The notes beneath the pieces are model-generated. The model was given only the letters and a program-made list of their open reading frames with translations. It ran no database searches and was not told where the DNA came from. A stretch of DNA of 64,000 nt from Isoetes taiwanensis (taxonomy: Eukaryota > Streptophyta > Lycopodiopsida > Isoetales > Isoetaceae): the NCBI GenBank assembly GCA_021234155.1, contig JAJEKV010000066.1, forward strand, positions 2,220,128 to 2,284,127, in the 5' to 3' direction. This document shows, piece after piece, positions 45,981-59,211 of this stretch. Numbering within the stretch: position 1 is the stretch's first letter; every line of letters starts with the position of its first letter. The translations under genes were made by a program, and so were the position numbers.

Positions 45981-47109
45981 TGGTTCAAAAATTGTGGGTC
46001 CCTTCGGGGCCCTGTGGAAAATGGGCCCAAAAGAAAGAGAAAAAATATAGAAATTACAATAAATCACAAAAAATCACGTGATGATTTTTTTTCAATTTCA
46101 TCTATGAAAGTATTGTAATAGACATAAGCATTTGGATAAGCATCATAGATATAAACAATTGCATGAGCATCAGCGAGATGAAATTGTAATTGCACAATTG
46201 CACAACAATATAGACAGCTACAATTGTTGTTGAGCTTTCAATGGAATAGAAAGCATATAAGAGATAATCAAAGCATCTTATGGGACTTGAACCCATCATA
46301 TCCTTATGCGACCTGTCACTCTGGGAGGGTTTATGGCCATATGTACTCAATTTCAAGAAGCTTTAAAAAAAAAGGGGGAAGAAAGAGAGAGAAACCAAGA
46401 AGATACGCCACCATCATTTGACTCTGCATATAGCATCACAATAAACACAGAGTAGACCCACTAAAGTGTTTATAGTATTATCCTTCAATAGGCTAAGACC
46501 AATCTAATTGTACAGAAGTCCTATTATCAGCAATTATTTAGTCCCCTTGCTTTAGAAGCTCTTGTAGCTTCCTTATATAAGAGATGGCTTGTAAACTTCA
46601 TCTGTAATGCAATTCATTAGGCTTGGTAAAATATACAACATCAATATCTACCATAATAAAGAATAAAGAAAGGCCATAGACGATACCCTTACAGCTCAAT
46701 ATCACTCTTTCTTTTTTCCAGATTGTCAACAACTTTATTATCTGAATCTATTTTGTCTCTCTATCGAGGATATGAAAATCATAATTAATAGCTTGTGCAC
46801 CTTCTATCAAGCCTGATAATTGCCAGCCCTTGCAAGAACACGACATGTGCTTATAAGCACAAAGAAAGTAGTGGAGACCTCTCTAAAGTTAATGGCTCTG
46901 ATCTGTGTGAACGGATAATGCTAAACCACATACTTATAGATCCACAGGTCTGCAATGCATTGATTTGATGCAATTGCATGTATATCTTCATCAGGCACCA
47001 TAATCCAAAGTGCAATTTCTCTATTCTATAAAGGCAGAAAGCACCAATTTATTTGCATCAAATATTTTCACCATCCCACTTCTGTATCCCATAACAGAGC
47101 CACTACCTT
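45981..47109. other. Unassigned DNA
   Basis: No domain or tandem structure recognised. It carries a short palindromic GGGTCCCTTCGGGGCCC-like stretch near 45998. Confidence 0.35.
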
Positions 47110-47500
47110 CTCTAGCGCTGATAAATTGTTTGCCTTTCTTCCATATCAAAGTTCCAGGAGTGGAAATGTAGGAGCCACAATGTGGTGGTGTGCGGCCTGA
47201 TAAAAGAGGCAGGGAAGCACCTCATCAACCGGCTCCAGACACCGATCCTAGCCCCAATGACATTCCATATGCCCATACACATTATTAGAGCGAGCCGCCA
47301 TGGAGTCCAGTGCCCTGACCGACCCCGGCTAGTCACCTTTACAGTCAGGAACGCGCAACAGCGAGCAACCATCATGCGCCAGGGCAGGCAGTTGAAGGAG
47401 ACCGCCCTATACGTGGACCGGGATCTGATTCTGGCATAAAAGGAGGACTGCAGATATGAGTTGGAAAAAGTCATGTGTTTGCAAACAGTGAGGAGCAGCA
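47110..47500 (+). pseudogene. L1-type ORF1p fragment (RRM and C-terminal domain)
   Basis: The frame reads NVVVCGLIKEAGKHLINRL, then CPDRPRLVTFTVRNAQQR, IMRQGRQLKE and LYVDRDLI. This is the RNA-binding core of L1-like ORF1 proteins (Transposase_22 type), which coat the element RNA. The N-terminal coiled coil is missing or unrecognised. It is the left end of the LINE that continues with ORF2 at 47.7 kb. Confidence 0.7.
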
Positions 47501-47704
47501 GGGCTGGTCCGGGGAAGGATGCAGATCTTCTGGCCACCAAATGCTGATGCAGGCACCTCGAACCCTCGAGGCTCTTTTGTTGGGACCCCAGACGCATACC
47601 CTACTTCAGTGGCCCCACCTGCCACTGTCTGCGGGCCACATGCTGCCTCCACCACTACGAGCACCACCAAACCTACAGCTGTAGCTCCTACCCGCGAATA
47701 GGGA

Positions 47705-48960
47705 TTGTGCACGTGCATAGTCTCTTGGAATTGTCAGGACTTCCCATGGCAGAAGGGAGACAGTTTCAACTCGGTTGCCATCAATATGGACCTCATCTTC
47801 CTCATGGAAACATGGGAGCATGCTGGACATAAACTACTCGACTTGCCAGGATACCACTGCCTCTCTGTCTTCAATGAATGCACGAGAAAACGGGGACATG
47901 GAGGGGTCGCCTGCTACTATCAGACAGTCTTGGCACAGTCAATTTTCCTGTGCAATACAGACGTGCACAACAGGTACCTATGGGTGTGCATGCAAAACTG
48001 CAGTGGCAGCCCTCTCTTTGTTGCGGGCTGCTACTTCCCACATGCCGAGAGCAACTTATATCACACCTACTTGAATGTGGATAGGCTGGAGCCCTATGTC
48101 GATCTATACGATGACATACAATAGCACAAGCAATGGGGTAGGGTCATGCTCATTGGAGACTTCAATGCACGCCCTGGCATAGAACAGCCCATGAGATTTG
48201 ACCCTTTGGCAGATGATGTATTGCAACTGAGCCCTTCCGAAGAAGCTTGGCCATGGGCATTAGTTGACATTCAGCTCACGGGCTATAGAAGGCAGATGTT
48301 GTTGCTTTGCAGTATCTTTCACCTGGTGATTTGCAATGGACTAGCACAGTGGCCATCCTCTCGCAAGCACATTTGCAGGCACAAGAACGAGGGAGGCAGG
48401 TCCAGCGTAGTGGACTATGTATCAATTGGTGGCCGAGCAAAACATACATATCATCAAGTACTTCTGAATGGGAATGGATGGTAGGGATGACGAGGTGGAC
48501 TCAGACCACCTGCCACTCTACTTTCAGTTGGCTTGGCAGGTCGCTCCAACCAACTGTACAACACCTCGCATGCCCCAGCTCCGATTGGACTATGAGCATG
48601 CTTAGACGTACTCCCAGATGCTCATGGAGAATTTGGCAAACATTGCATTGTGCTCTACGTTGGAGCAAGAGGCGAGCAGGCTCATTGACATCCTCAGGCC
48701 TGCTGGGAGAAGTCGCCCCCGATGAACCTCGGGGGGCCACGACCTTCCCATCTAACCAGTGGTTTGATGTTGAGTGCAAGGAATGCAAATGCTTGCTCTG
48801 TTAGATTATAGACCTTGCTCTATGCCCGGATGCGGTCAGGCAATACTACACTTTCCTTCAGATTAGAAAGGCCAGGTACATTGCGACTCATCAACATAAA
48901 ATATTCTTCCTTCTGAAACGTCATCTCAGGATCTTCTGGCGAAGAGTGCTCAGAAGGCCA
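47705..48960 (+). pseudogene. LINE ORF2, endonuclease part
   Basis: AP-type endonuclease signatures in order: VSWNCQD (47721), LMETWE (47797), GHGGVACYY (47898), VAGCYFPHAES (48020), MLIGDFNARP (48146), SVVDYVSIGG (48408) and, after a frameshift, SDHLPLYFQLAW (about 48500). These match the metal-binding and catalytic motifs of LINE endonucleases that nick target DNA. A stop at 48122 and later frameshifts break the frame. ORF1 lies about 0.2 kb upstream. A MITE interrupts the gene at 48970. Confidence 0.82.
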
Positions 48961-48969
48961 GTGCCATTA

Positions 48970-49512
48970 GAGGAAAAATGAGATCACATTTTGTCCCATT
49001 AAGGGATGCTTAAAATGCCATGTCAGCTTTTAAACTGTCCAATAAGAGAAGAGCTCCAGTATATCTCATTCCAGTATTATATGGCAGCCTGTAATTAATG
49101 CAGTTGCAACTAACTTCTGTAGTATCATTTTTTCATTATAACTTTTGATCCAGAACTCCGATTCAAAAACTTTTTATAGCAATGGGTTCGTCTTCATAAG
49201 ATCTATCTAGTGATAACCCATTCATACATCTTTTACGATATAAATTATAAGAAATAAGCAAAAAATCATATTTTTTTAAGGTTAACGCATATGACCACAT
49301 TGAAATACATCATAACCATATATCATTAGAAAGATCTTTTCATTCCGCATCTAATGCAACAAACGCCGCAACATTTTGACAAGTGGATCAAAAGTTATGG
49401 GGGAAAAACAACAGCAATGAAGTTGTTGGTGTTGCATTAATTGCAGTTAATAGAGGGTAGCCATTCCATTGGAGGATTCTTATGGGGATGAAATGAGATC
49501 TCAAATTTCCTC
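48970..49512. mobile_element. 543-bp MITE with long terminal inverted repeats
   Basis: The ends read GAGGAAAAATGAGATC (left) and, inverted, GAGGAAATTTGAGATC (right). Similarity continues inward, with gaps, for nearly 200 bp (e.g. TAATTAATGCA and ATAACTTTTGATCCA on each arm). TA at both flanks (48968-48969 and 49513-49514) could be a Tc1/mariner-type target duplication. No ORF. It sits inside LINE ORF2 between the endonuclease and reverse transcriptase, so it is younger than the LINE copy. Confidence 0.75.
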
Positions 49513-49514
49513 TA

Positions 49515-50616
49515 AACCTACATGAAACATCACCCCCAAGCAGTGGGGGCAATGCCTGCAACAGCTCTACAATCCTGCGGGGGCACATGCAACATTACCC
49601 TCGCAGCAGGGCCCTGTACTGGAAATCACAAAGGCGGAGGTAGCACAGGGGTTGCAGTGCCTAGCCAATGGAAAAGCTTCAGAGCTCGATGGCATGCAGG
49701 CACAGTTACTCATGTGGGCAGGACTTTCCACGCCACCGGTACTAACCGCCATGTTCAATAGGGCATTGTGGGAAGGCTTCCCCCCGCAGTGAACTACTAG
49801 TAGAGTTGTCCCAATCTACAAGACAGGAGACCTACACTGCCCGGCCAATTACAGAACCATCATGATCAGCTCAATGTTTGCGAAGTCCTCACTGAAATCC
49901 TCCAGCAATAGTTGACAAGATGGGCAGAGGCAGCAGAAGTACAAGCACTCACGCAGGCAGGATTCAGACTGAGGCACTCAACCATTGATCACATCTTCAC
50001 ACTGTAGACTGAGGACAAGACTTATATTGTTGTTTCGTAGACTTCACCAAGGCTGTTGATATTGTGCCTCAGGGAAAGCTTTTGGCAAGATTGCAACAGC
50101 TAGAGGTCCCTGCAGAACTACAGAATGCGGTGTACAAGTTATATGAGACATGCTTAGGCCGGCTGCAACCAGGGGGCCAACCGTTCGAGAGCAATGTCAG
50201 CATCCGCCAAGGATGCCCTCTCTCTTCCACATTGTTTGGCATGTACATTGATCAGTTGGAGAGGTGGCTCGCTGACAATGGAGGCAATGCAGCTCAAACA
50301 TCAAATCACCAGGCAACTGATCTATGCTGATGATAAGGACCTCTTGGCTTATGCTCAAGCAGACAAGCAACACCATCTCGATGCACTGGAGGCATTTTGC
50401 CAGGCGACTGACATGCGCGTCAACTTGGCCAAGACCAAGGTGGTCTTCATATCATCCGCATGCCAACCAAGGGCCCCAACCTTCACTTATCATGGCCAAA
50501 ATGTCAAAGAGGTACCCACTTACAAATATTTGGGGGTGGAGTTCTCGTCTGCCATGAACTGGGACAATCCCATCCGGTTACGCGCTGCAGCAGGCTGGAA
50601 GACACTCTACGTAATG
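49515..50616 (+). pseudogene. LINE ORF2, reverse-transcriptase part
   Basis: Reverse-transcriptase motifs in order: CLANGKASELDGMQAQLL (about 49660), AGFRLRHSTIDHIF (about 49960), FVDFTKAVDIVPQGKLL (50035), SIRQGCPLSSTLFGMYIDQL (50199), then LIYADDKDLLAY (50318) with the catalytic YADD, and YKYLGVEF (50523). Several stops and one or two frameshifts break it. The frame ends at the AATG that borders the 9.3-kb insertion and resumes at 59929. Confidence 0.88.
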
Positions 50617-51539
50617 CTATGGTTCTCTTCTTATATAGAAGAGAACCATCATTCTGGGGAAAGGGACGTCTGTTTTGGCGTCACGCTATTTTGGACGCAG
50701 GAGTCATCTTTAGCCTGAGTTTTCTTTGGCACATGATTTCTTTAGCTCTGTCTGCTATATATCCCTGTAGCTTCCAAGCAATTCTCATCGGCATTTCCTT
50801 TGAGCTGAATTCTCCTTGTTCCAGTATTTCCCTACAGCCTATTCTTTCATTCAGGTACTATGCCTGCTCCAGAAGGATTGGGCTCAGAATTGCCAGCTGT
50901 TTTAAGCATCACGGTATTCTTGCAGTCCCGATCCCCTAAAACTAATGGGCATTTATGCATGCTTGGCTTGTTCTCTCAGTTTTTCTTTGTACTAGTCTGT
51001 TCTGTGTTAGGTTGCTGACACTTCTGCTCCTCTCCGTCCGCTATCTGCCCCATCCTTTTCTGCTCAGCCATGATCGTCTACTCTGTCCTTTCCTAATTTT
51101 TTCTGATTCGCCATGGTTTCTATTATCTGCTCTATCGTTTCTAGCTCGCCCTCGTCTATCCTTCATGATTCGGATTCACCATATTCCTCCTGCTTTTATC
51201 ATGTTTCTGTTTTTTCTGATTCTGCTCTTCTTTTTTGACCGGCAGCAGGTTGCTTACCTTCGATCTGTCTATTGTTTAGAGCCTTCCCATTCCGGCTAGG
51301 GTCTGTTCATCTGTTCTGGTTGGATTCGCCATGCTTTTTGCCCATCTATCCTGGTTCCGACTGCTCTCTCCTCTCCTGTGGTATCTGGCCTATGGGTTTT
51401 TATCTTGTTCCCTTCCAAGCAAGTGGTTCGTCCCCTCTCATCCCTCTGAAAACCCAATTCCAAGTCTTCTCATGGCCGGAGTCCCAGGTTTGGGCATTCC
51501 CTGCTCCCTTCGGCCGCCGGATCTGGCCCTGCATTTTCG

Positions 51540-51605
51540 CCGGGGGATACCGGGTCGGAGTATCCCGACGAAGTCGGGTTGTCCCGGGTTCCCGGGTCTC
51601 AGTAT
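51540..51605. repeat. GC-rich hairpin cluster
   Basis: Adjacent hairpins: GGGATAC (51544-51550) with GTATCCC (51560-51566); CCCGAC (51564-51569) with GTCGGG (51573-51578); and CCCGGGTTCCCGGG (about 51583-51596). They form a small GC island in T-rich DNA. Confidence 0.75.
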
Positions 51606-52849
51606 CCCGTTGCCCCCTCCCTCCCTTTCTTCGTGTTTTCTTTTACTTTTTTCTTAGATAGGTTTTTAAGTTTTGGTTTTCTATGGTCTAGGGTTCTTGT
51701 TTATGGTGTGGTTTTGTTTTTATGTTTTTTGTGATGTAAGGTAGTGATGTTGGTTTTTCAAGTTCGATGGTGCATGTGTTCGATTTGTTCGTGTTTTCTT
51801 TTTTCTCTTGGTCCTAGGTTTCCGTTTGTGCTTGCTTTAGTTAATAGTTTTTGTTTATGTTGTGTGTTTTGTGATGGTTATTTGGGTTATAAGGTAGTGG
51901 ATGTTGGTTTTTGAGGTTCGATGGTGTGTATGTGTTGTTATGTATGGTTTGTTTTGTTTCCAAGTTAGGTGTATGATCTCATGAACTTTTGCATGCGCAT
52001 TCATATTTGTTTTTTAACGAAAATACTTTATTACAGAGTACCTATGGCTAGCACGTATATGATCATATTAATGCATTAAGCTTTTTTCGGGACATCTAAT
52101 TCTCTCATCACTTGTCTCTTTATTCGAATTTGTTATTCTGAGTACCTTGCCCCTTTTTGCATAATGTAGTTTTCTTAAGCCTATATGTGGACCATTGCCA
52201 TTTTGATCTATATCTCATGGAGGACTGTGGGGTTTTTTGCCTAGATAGGGTCGATTTTTTGGGACTTGTTTCGATTCTTTTTCTCCTTTGCCTTGGTTGT
52301 CGATGGTGTGTTTCTTTTGTTGGTTTCGTTGTGTCTTTTCCTTCCTATGTTGGTTCCAATATTCTTGGTATTTGTTCATATGGTTCTCACCCCCTTTTCT
52401 TCTTTCAGTGACCATGTGTGCTCAATCTACTCTCCGGAGCTTTTCTCTGCTCACTACCGATTCGAACATACCCCCCTCCTTTGCCGTACCGCCATACCGC
52501 CAAATGTCCCTGTTCCTTTTCCTACCTTTTCCGTTTGAGGGCCATGACCCTAATCTTTGCGTTGCTTTCAGACTAATTAGAATGTTGAAATTAGATTGCA
52601 GCATCCTCTTTGTTACATGACTTCATATTATGCAAAAGTCCAGTGTACTAAAGAAGTCACGGTTCAAATAGACTTTTGGAACTTTATGATTACATATTGT
52701 TAGAGAATCATTCGGTTGTGTAGGTGGTTGGTTGTCATAGAGGCTAGAGTTCAAAACCTCATCAAAGCGGTCTCACGACTTCTATCTCGTGTAACCATCC
52801 TCAGGAAAGCAATGGGTAAGGTTTGTAAAAGCTTTTTTCTTGTTTGCCT

Positions 52850-53810
52850 CACCAAAAGCATAAGATTGCCTTGCGTGCCTCATCATGCACCGTATGGTAT
52901 CTAAATCATATGCAAAAGCTAAAGATTGCCTTGCGTGCCTCATCATGCACCGTATAGTATCTGGATCATTTGCTTTGCTTGTTTGTCTTGTTCTTGCTTC
53001 TACAAGGTTTATATTTCATATGTGCAAGTTTTTTTTGTTTCTAGTTCCAGTTCCAAAGTGGTTTGTCTGGATTTCACATCCTTAAAGCAGCGTGTAGTGT
53101 TGGATCATCGCAAAAGTTTTTTCTCACTCTGTTTGTCTTGTTCTTAGCCTTTATAAGGTTTTCTTTCCAGGTGCGAAAGTTTCTTCGCTTGAATGTGCTA
53201 GGGCCTCGGTCAAGTTATGCTTCTTTTCTTGTCGATTGATGCATGGGGGGTTGATTATGTTCGAGGTCTTAAAAAGGATGAATTACGAGGTCTTAAGAGG
53301 ATGTTGAAGGGATGATTACGAGGTCTTAAAACGGATGGTTACAATAGTTTCTATGTTGAGATTGATTACTCTCGTCCTTGCCTCCTTTTTATCGGTTCTG
53401 TGTTGAGATTGGTCCGTCTAGTCCTTACCTCATCTTTCCCTTGGTTTGACGCTATGCATAGGCCAATTGTGCCACTTTTTTATAAGATTGAACCTTTTGT
53501 TATAAACATTAATATTATTACACATTAATAACCACAAGTCTTGGTGCATAGCATTCATAACAAAGGGTCCTGGTGCATAGGTTGGTTTTGCCTAGGTTGA
53601 GTTCGGTCCGTCTCATCGACGCCTCCTCTTTCCCTTGTTGTTTTGTTGCCCATGGTGCCCTTTTATTTTATTTTTGTTATCAACGTTAAACCTTCTTTGT
53701 TATAAACATTACAATCAAGGTCCTTGTGCATAATATTATTAAATATTAATAACAAGAAGTCCTCGTGCATATTATTAGCCATTACTAACACAAAGGTCTT
53801 GGTGCATAGG
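52850..53810. repeat. Several short local repeats inside the long unit
   Basis: AGATTGCCTTGCGTGCCTCA occurs at about 52863 and 52923. GAGGTCTTAA occurs three or more times at 53260-53320. TTGGTGCATAG/TGGTGCATAGG, ATAAACATTA and TTATTA motifs recur at 53500-53810. All are non-coding. Confidence 0.75.
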
Positions 53811-56284
53811 TTGGTTGTGCTTGGGTCCATTGTGCCCTATCCCTCCAAAGAGCATTTTCTTGTTTATGTTGTTTTTTCTGTCGGTTGCCTTGGATGTGCT
53901 TGAGCTTGGAGTCTAGAGTCAGTCCTTGTTTCCTTCGTTGCTTTCTTGGTTTTCTGGTTCTTGCATGAGTCGTGTTAGGAATGGTATGCGCTTTCTTTGT
54001 TCTTTCTTTCAGCCTTTTGGGTTGGTCGGTTTATGGTGTCCATCCTCGCTGTCTCTATTTTTCCGTATCTAGATTAACCATCTTACGTGTCAAAACCTTT
54101 TTTGGCTATCTTACTTGCGTGTATTTGTAGGTGTATAAATTATGGGTTATTGCTCATTTTTGCAGAGTCGTCTGGTTCTTTTCTTGGGTCGGTTTGCATT
54201 TAGCTTTGTATAATTATCGTGGTGGTATGTTTCCTTGGGTGGCCTATCTATCTTCTTGTCGCCTATCTTATTTCTTGTTTACCTTCATTTAAAAATTGTC
54301 TAGTCCTTCTAGTTTTTTAGTGGTGATTGGCGTGTTTGATTTCGTAGGTTTGTCCTAGTGATGGTTTCTCTCTTTGGTGGTCTATTTTATGTCCTTTTGC
54401 TCTCTCTTTTGGATTTGAAGGTTTAAAACCCCCTCTTGTTTTGTAAGTTATGTAGTGGGTAAAAGTAGGGTTGTTAGATGTTGGTTTTATCAGGTTCCCT
54501 TGGGCCAGTTGCTGTTTAGATTAGTATATTTGTCAGAGGATGGTTTTTTCCTTTGGTGGACTGACCATGTATGGTTCCCTCTTTTTTGCAAATGTTACGT
54601 TTATAGCCTTCGTTGGTTTTAGTTGCAGGGTTCTTGGTGTGGGAAAACTTCGAGCTATGGTTCGGTTGGGGATGGCATCTCGAGTAGATGCGGATAAGAA
54701 TCATTTTTTGACTTGGCGACTAGAGGGGTCAATGTCGGACTGGCTTCTTGATAGTTTTCCTCGTCTTGTCATTATGAAGGGGTGGTGCCGTCTCTAGTCG
54801 ACTTTAATGGGGATCGTTGTCAAATCTTTGTCCACAGAGGTCAACAAGGGACTAGCTACTTTGTATGTGGCTTTTTTACCCCAAGTCAGGTTTGCATTTA
54901 GTTGCTTCATTGCATTTTGGGCAATTCCTCATTATATCCTGTATTTAATCAACACATGCCGGTTGCCCCCTTTTTCTTGACATTTTGGCACTTGACCTAC
55001 GGACTTTAGCACGAGTTGTCGGGCGAGTCAGGTATTTTCAGTATCTTGAATACAACCTTCTCCATTTGGATATTTTGGCATTTTTCTACACATGAACTTT
55101 TCCTTAGCTGCATTCGTCATGAGTTGGTGATTCATGTTAGTTCATGCCATGTTGCTTTTAGCTATTCTCGACACTTTCTAATCTCTTAGACATGGTGTAG
55201 TCCATAACGTCTCTATTTTCTACCACCCTTAGTCCTTTTTGTTGCGCTTTGCTTCCATACTTAGATGTGGTCCTTTTTTGCTTAGGATCTCATGTTCCCC
55301 GTCGTTGGTCTATTGGTACCATTTGTGGTGGTCGCTTACATTTTTGGTCGTTTTGCAGGAGTTTTACCATTGGTGGTGTTTGCTAGAATCATTTGGCTCA
55401 TTTATATATGGCTTTTGCCAGTGCCATATCTCAGTTGGCATTTTGTGTGGGTTGAGCTCTTGCATTCTTGCGGCATTGGTTGGTGCTTGTGACATTTAGT
55501 TGCAAATCTTCTTTTATATTCCTTTATGTGGCGAGTTCCATGTCCTTGTGTTGACCACCTAGCCATGTGCCCCTTCAATTCTTTTTCATTGGCTTCTTTC
55601 CACTGCCTTTACTCGTTCCCTTTACTACACGACGTCCATTATTCCCTTTTTTGTCGACTGTTGTTCCATTTGTCTCGTTGAGCTCTTATGGTGTCCTTTG
55701 AGTCCTAGCTCTTGCAGTCCGGGTTGTGCTTGAGTTGCTTCCATACGTCTTTACGCTGCTCTGCTTGTCCGAGTTGTCATGAGTTGTCCCATCTGTCCGA
55801 TTGCTCGTAGCATTCTTGTCTCATGATTTCTCAGCAGTAGTTTGTTCACTTGCGGATGCAGGATTTGTTCCTCTCACTCGTGCTTTTCCCCTGGTCTTTT
55901 CAGTGGTAGTTTGTTCAATTGCCCAATTTATTTCCCTCGCCTTTCCATTTCACAGCGGTTTTCTTGTGCCTCTTTCTTTATCCCATTCCTCTATCCATTT
56001 CATTTGTTTTGCTCCCCTTTTTGCTCTAGGATTCTTGAGCTTTGTTTCTAGGTGTATGTATAGGTAGATAAGTGCATGCTTGTTTCTCTTATATTCTCAA
56101 TTGTTCTTTTGGATGCCCTTATGGAAGCCTATACTCTTCTCTTTTATCATTGATTCTTAGTTTCTCGTGAATGCCTTCGAGGGCTTTATTTGCATTGGTG
56201 GCCTTAGCTCCTTTATCCCAATTTGCTCTGTTCCTCTATTCCTGATCCCTTATTCCATCCATTTCACTGATGTCATGCATGTGA

Positions 56285-56790
56285 AGGCTGGTGGAGTTGT
56301 CTCCGCTACTAGGGTGGGAGTGGCAAGACCTGATCGTCCTCGCCATCTTTTGGTTCGGTTTCAAGACACTCTTAGCCGCTTACATGTTCTTCAGCATGGA
56401 AACCATCTCAGAGGGACTAGTTTCTCAGTACAGGAGGACCTCTCTCCTCTTCAATTGTGTAACCGTAAGGAGGAGCTCGAAGGTGAGGGCAGCACGCCTG
56501 CAAAAGAAATGGGCAGTGTACAGGGGAGGCGCAGCAATTATTCTAGATCAATGGCCTTCCAATCCTTGGACTGGCTATGTCTAGATAATTTTAGAAGCAT
56601 AAATTTACTACTAGCATTAGCATTATCTTATCTTATTCTTGGTAGCCTTTTAATATTTGGTTATTGTGTTTGGTGATGGGGCCTAGTCCCCAGGTTTTAG
56701 ATGGGCTGTTGCCCTTGCATGTGCCGTCCCATAACCCGTTGGGTTCCCGTGGACGTAAAAATCTATCTTATCTTATTATAATCTCACATT
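56285..56790 (+). mobile_element. ORF1-plus-tail fragment of an L1-like element
   Basis: RPDRPRHLLVRFQDTLSRL and LRGTSFSVQEDLSPLQ, with AARLQKKWAVYRGGA in the next frame, are the C-terminal domain of an L1-type ORF1 protein, ending at a stop near 56584. Only about 180 bp of 3' UTR follow, ending GGACGTAAAAAT and (CTTAT)n (56764-56790). ORF2 is absent, so ORF1 is joined directly to the retroposon tail. Confidence 0.65.
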
Positions 56791-59038
56791 CCTTTCCTTT
56801 TTCATTTTGCATTTTGTCCCTTTCCTCTTTGTTTGTTCATTTTATCTCTTGAAACGTCTTTGCTCTTCTAGTGTCTTGACTCCCTCCCTTGCCCGCCTCT
56901 TGGCTCATCATAGTGCTTTTTGCCCTGGTAGTGTCCATTCATTATGTTGTTTTACTATGTTGACCCCAGTTATTTCATCCATCTTGCTCGACCTTTTTTA
57001 TTCTTGTTGGTCTCAGTGACCGATTTGCCCTCGTCAACCAAATTTGCAAGTTGTTCACCGAGTTGTTCTCTTAACTCTGCTTCTTCCGACGATGTCATAT
57101 AGCACCCATCTTTCCCCATCTTTCTCTCGCCATCATGAGTTCTTTGGTCCATCTAGATTGTTCTTGAGTCTCAAGATCCCTATCGTTGTTTCTACGTTGA
57201 AGATTCGCTTGGATCAGTTATGCATGTGGATATACATTCATGAATTTTAGTCCTTGCTATTTCTTGTTGTTGCTCTATTTGTTCTTTGACTCCAATCTTC
57301 TCATATGTTCTCAGTGGTTCTCATGGATGCCCTTACGAGGGCCTATACTCGCTCTTTATCATTGGTGCCTTTGCGGGCCTTTAGTTATTTCTATTTTGTG
57401 TCCTCGGCCATTTTGTCTCGTTTGCTTTGTTTTTCTATTCTCGATCCCTTTTTCTATCCATTTCATTCTAGTATCCTGTTTGTCTTTTTTCACCCTATGT
57501 TTGTTCCTTTCCTCTTGTTTCCATTTTATCCCTTGAGATGCATCTTTGCTCTGCTGTTGTCTTGATTCCCTCCTTTGTCTGCCCCTTGCTTTGACGTAGT
57601 TCTTCTTGCCTTGTTGGTCCAGTCGTCATGCCTTTTCTATGTTGACTTCTTACAAACTAAAGGAGTTGTTTGGTGTTCCCTTTTTCCCGCAACATTCTCC
57701 CTTTTGGCCTGCATTTTAAATTTCCAAATGCGGTTGCATCTTCGCAAATTCGTGCATGTTGTAGTGGTTCTTGTGGTCCGTTGTCTTGCATTCTTAAGTG
57801 GTATTTGTTCTTGTTTCAGGTTGCACTCAGTTTTCTTCATCCATTCTTTTTCTTGGCCTTGATCCCATCCTCGCTGACTCTGTGACATCGTCTACCAGTG
57901 TTCTCAATTGCATAATTGTTATGTCACCTTATGAAACCTTTTTGTTCTTGTGTCTCGGGGTCCCGATCGTCTTGTTCCCGTAGGTTATGTTGTTTCTATT
58001 TTTTGAAAGTTTGTTTGATCTAGTTATGCATGTAGCGTATATGTTTAGGTTTTAGTCCTTGTTTGTTGTAGTGTTTTGTCATTATAGTATTCACTGTGGT
58101 TCTCTGCTGGTACGTTGTTTCTTGAATTTTAGTTCCAGGTGCTCTTTGTTGGCTTGTTGACTATGTCCAATCTTGATGTCTTCTCTTTTATGCATTCCAC
58201 GGCGCATAGTTTTTGGTCTTTCTTTAGGGGTTTTGCATTGTCTTCATGAAAGTTCGCTTGAGTCTGTTCTGCATGAATAATATAGGTTAGGTATGCTTGT
58301 TCTTACTTCCGTAGCGTCTTGTCGTTAGGTTTTTTCTGTAGTTTGTTGGTACGTTGGTTCTACAATTTGATTTCATGTGCTTTGATGGTGGCCATTGATC
58401 TTGGTTGTGTTCGATTTTCATGCCTTCTTTGCCTTATGCGGTCCGGTTGCCTTAGGGTTTCTTGCGTCCCTTCCCCTCTATTTGCAGTGGCATCCCACCT
58501 CATCTCATGATTATTACACTTTCCTAGCAGTATGCCTTACAATCTCTCGGGGTCTCTATGTATGATGGGGTTTGAGGGAGGTTCCTCTTTGTGTCGGATG
58601 TTGATATTTGTGCATAAGGACCTTTCCCTAGAATGCTATGGTTCAGAGAACCATCATTCTGGGGAAAGGGACGTCTGTTTTGGCGTCACGCTATTTTGGA
58701 CGTAGGAGTCATCTTTAGCCTGAGTTTTTTTTGGCACATGATTTCTTTAGCTCTGTCTGCTATATATCCCTATAGCTTCCAAGCAATTCTCATCGGCGTT
58801 TCCTTTGAGCTGAATTCTCCTTGTTCCAGTGTTTCCCTCCCTCCCTCCGCCTCTATGGCTGGTCATTATGGTTGGTTCGGCAGCTCGTTTGGTTTTACAT
58901 TTCATCCCGCCTCGTGAGGGTGGATTCTACCTCTTCTCTTACGTCTCATTTGGGATTGGATGGCCTCTGCAATTTTTCAGTAGCACTTGCCAAACCACGG
59001 AGGGCACCTCGGGGATGATCCCCCCCGGGGTCGGGCCT

Positions 59039-59211
<173 letters not shown>

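Larger units (their letters stand above)
50617..58631. mobile_element. Long unit (8.0 kb) of a two-unit insertion in the LINE
   Basis: It begins CTATGGTTC and ends CCCTAG. The flanks are AATG at 50613-50616 and 58632-58635. The first about 220 bp and last about 42 bp are shared with the short unit (58636-59924), but the interiors are not. A 13-bp hairpin with loop TATAT lies at 50619-50649. The interior is mostly T- and G-rich, A-poor DNA. I find no transposase, integrase or reverse transcriptase, apart from an inserted LINE ORF1 piece at 56.3 kb. It is probably a non-autonomous element of unknown class. Confidence 0.6.

Noticed and set aside
47112-48788. Minus-strand frames opposite the LINE (161, 103 and 95 codons)
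   Set aside because: They are shadows; the plus strand carries the endonuclease and ORF1 motifs.
51272-57888. Many hydrophobic plus-strand frames that look like membrane proteins
   Set aside because: They come from T-rich composition. They overlap in several frames, lack conserved motifs, and lie inside a non-coding element.
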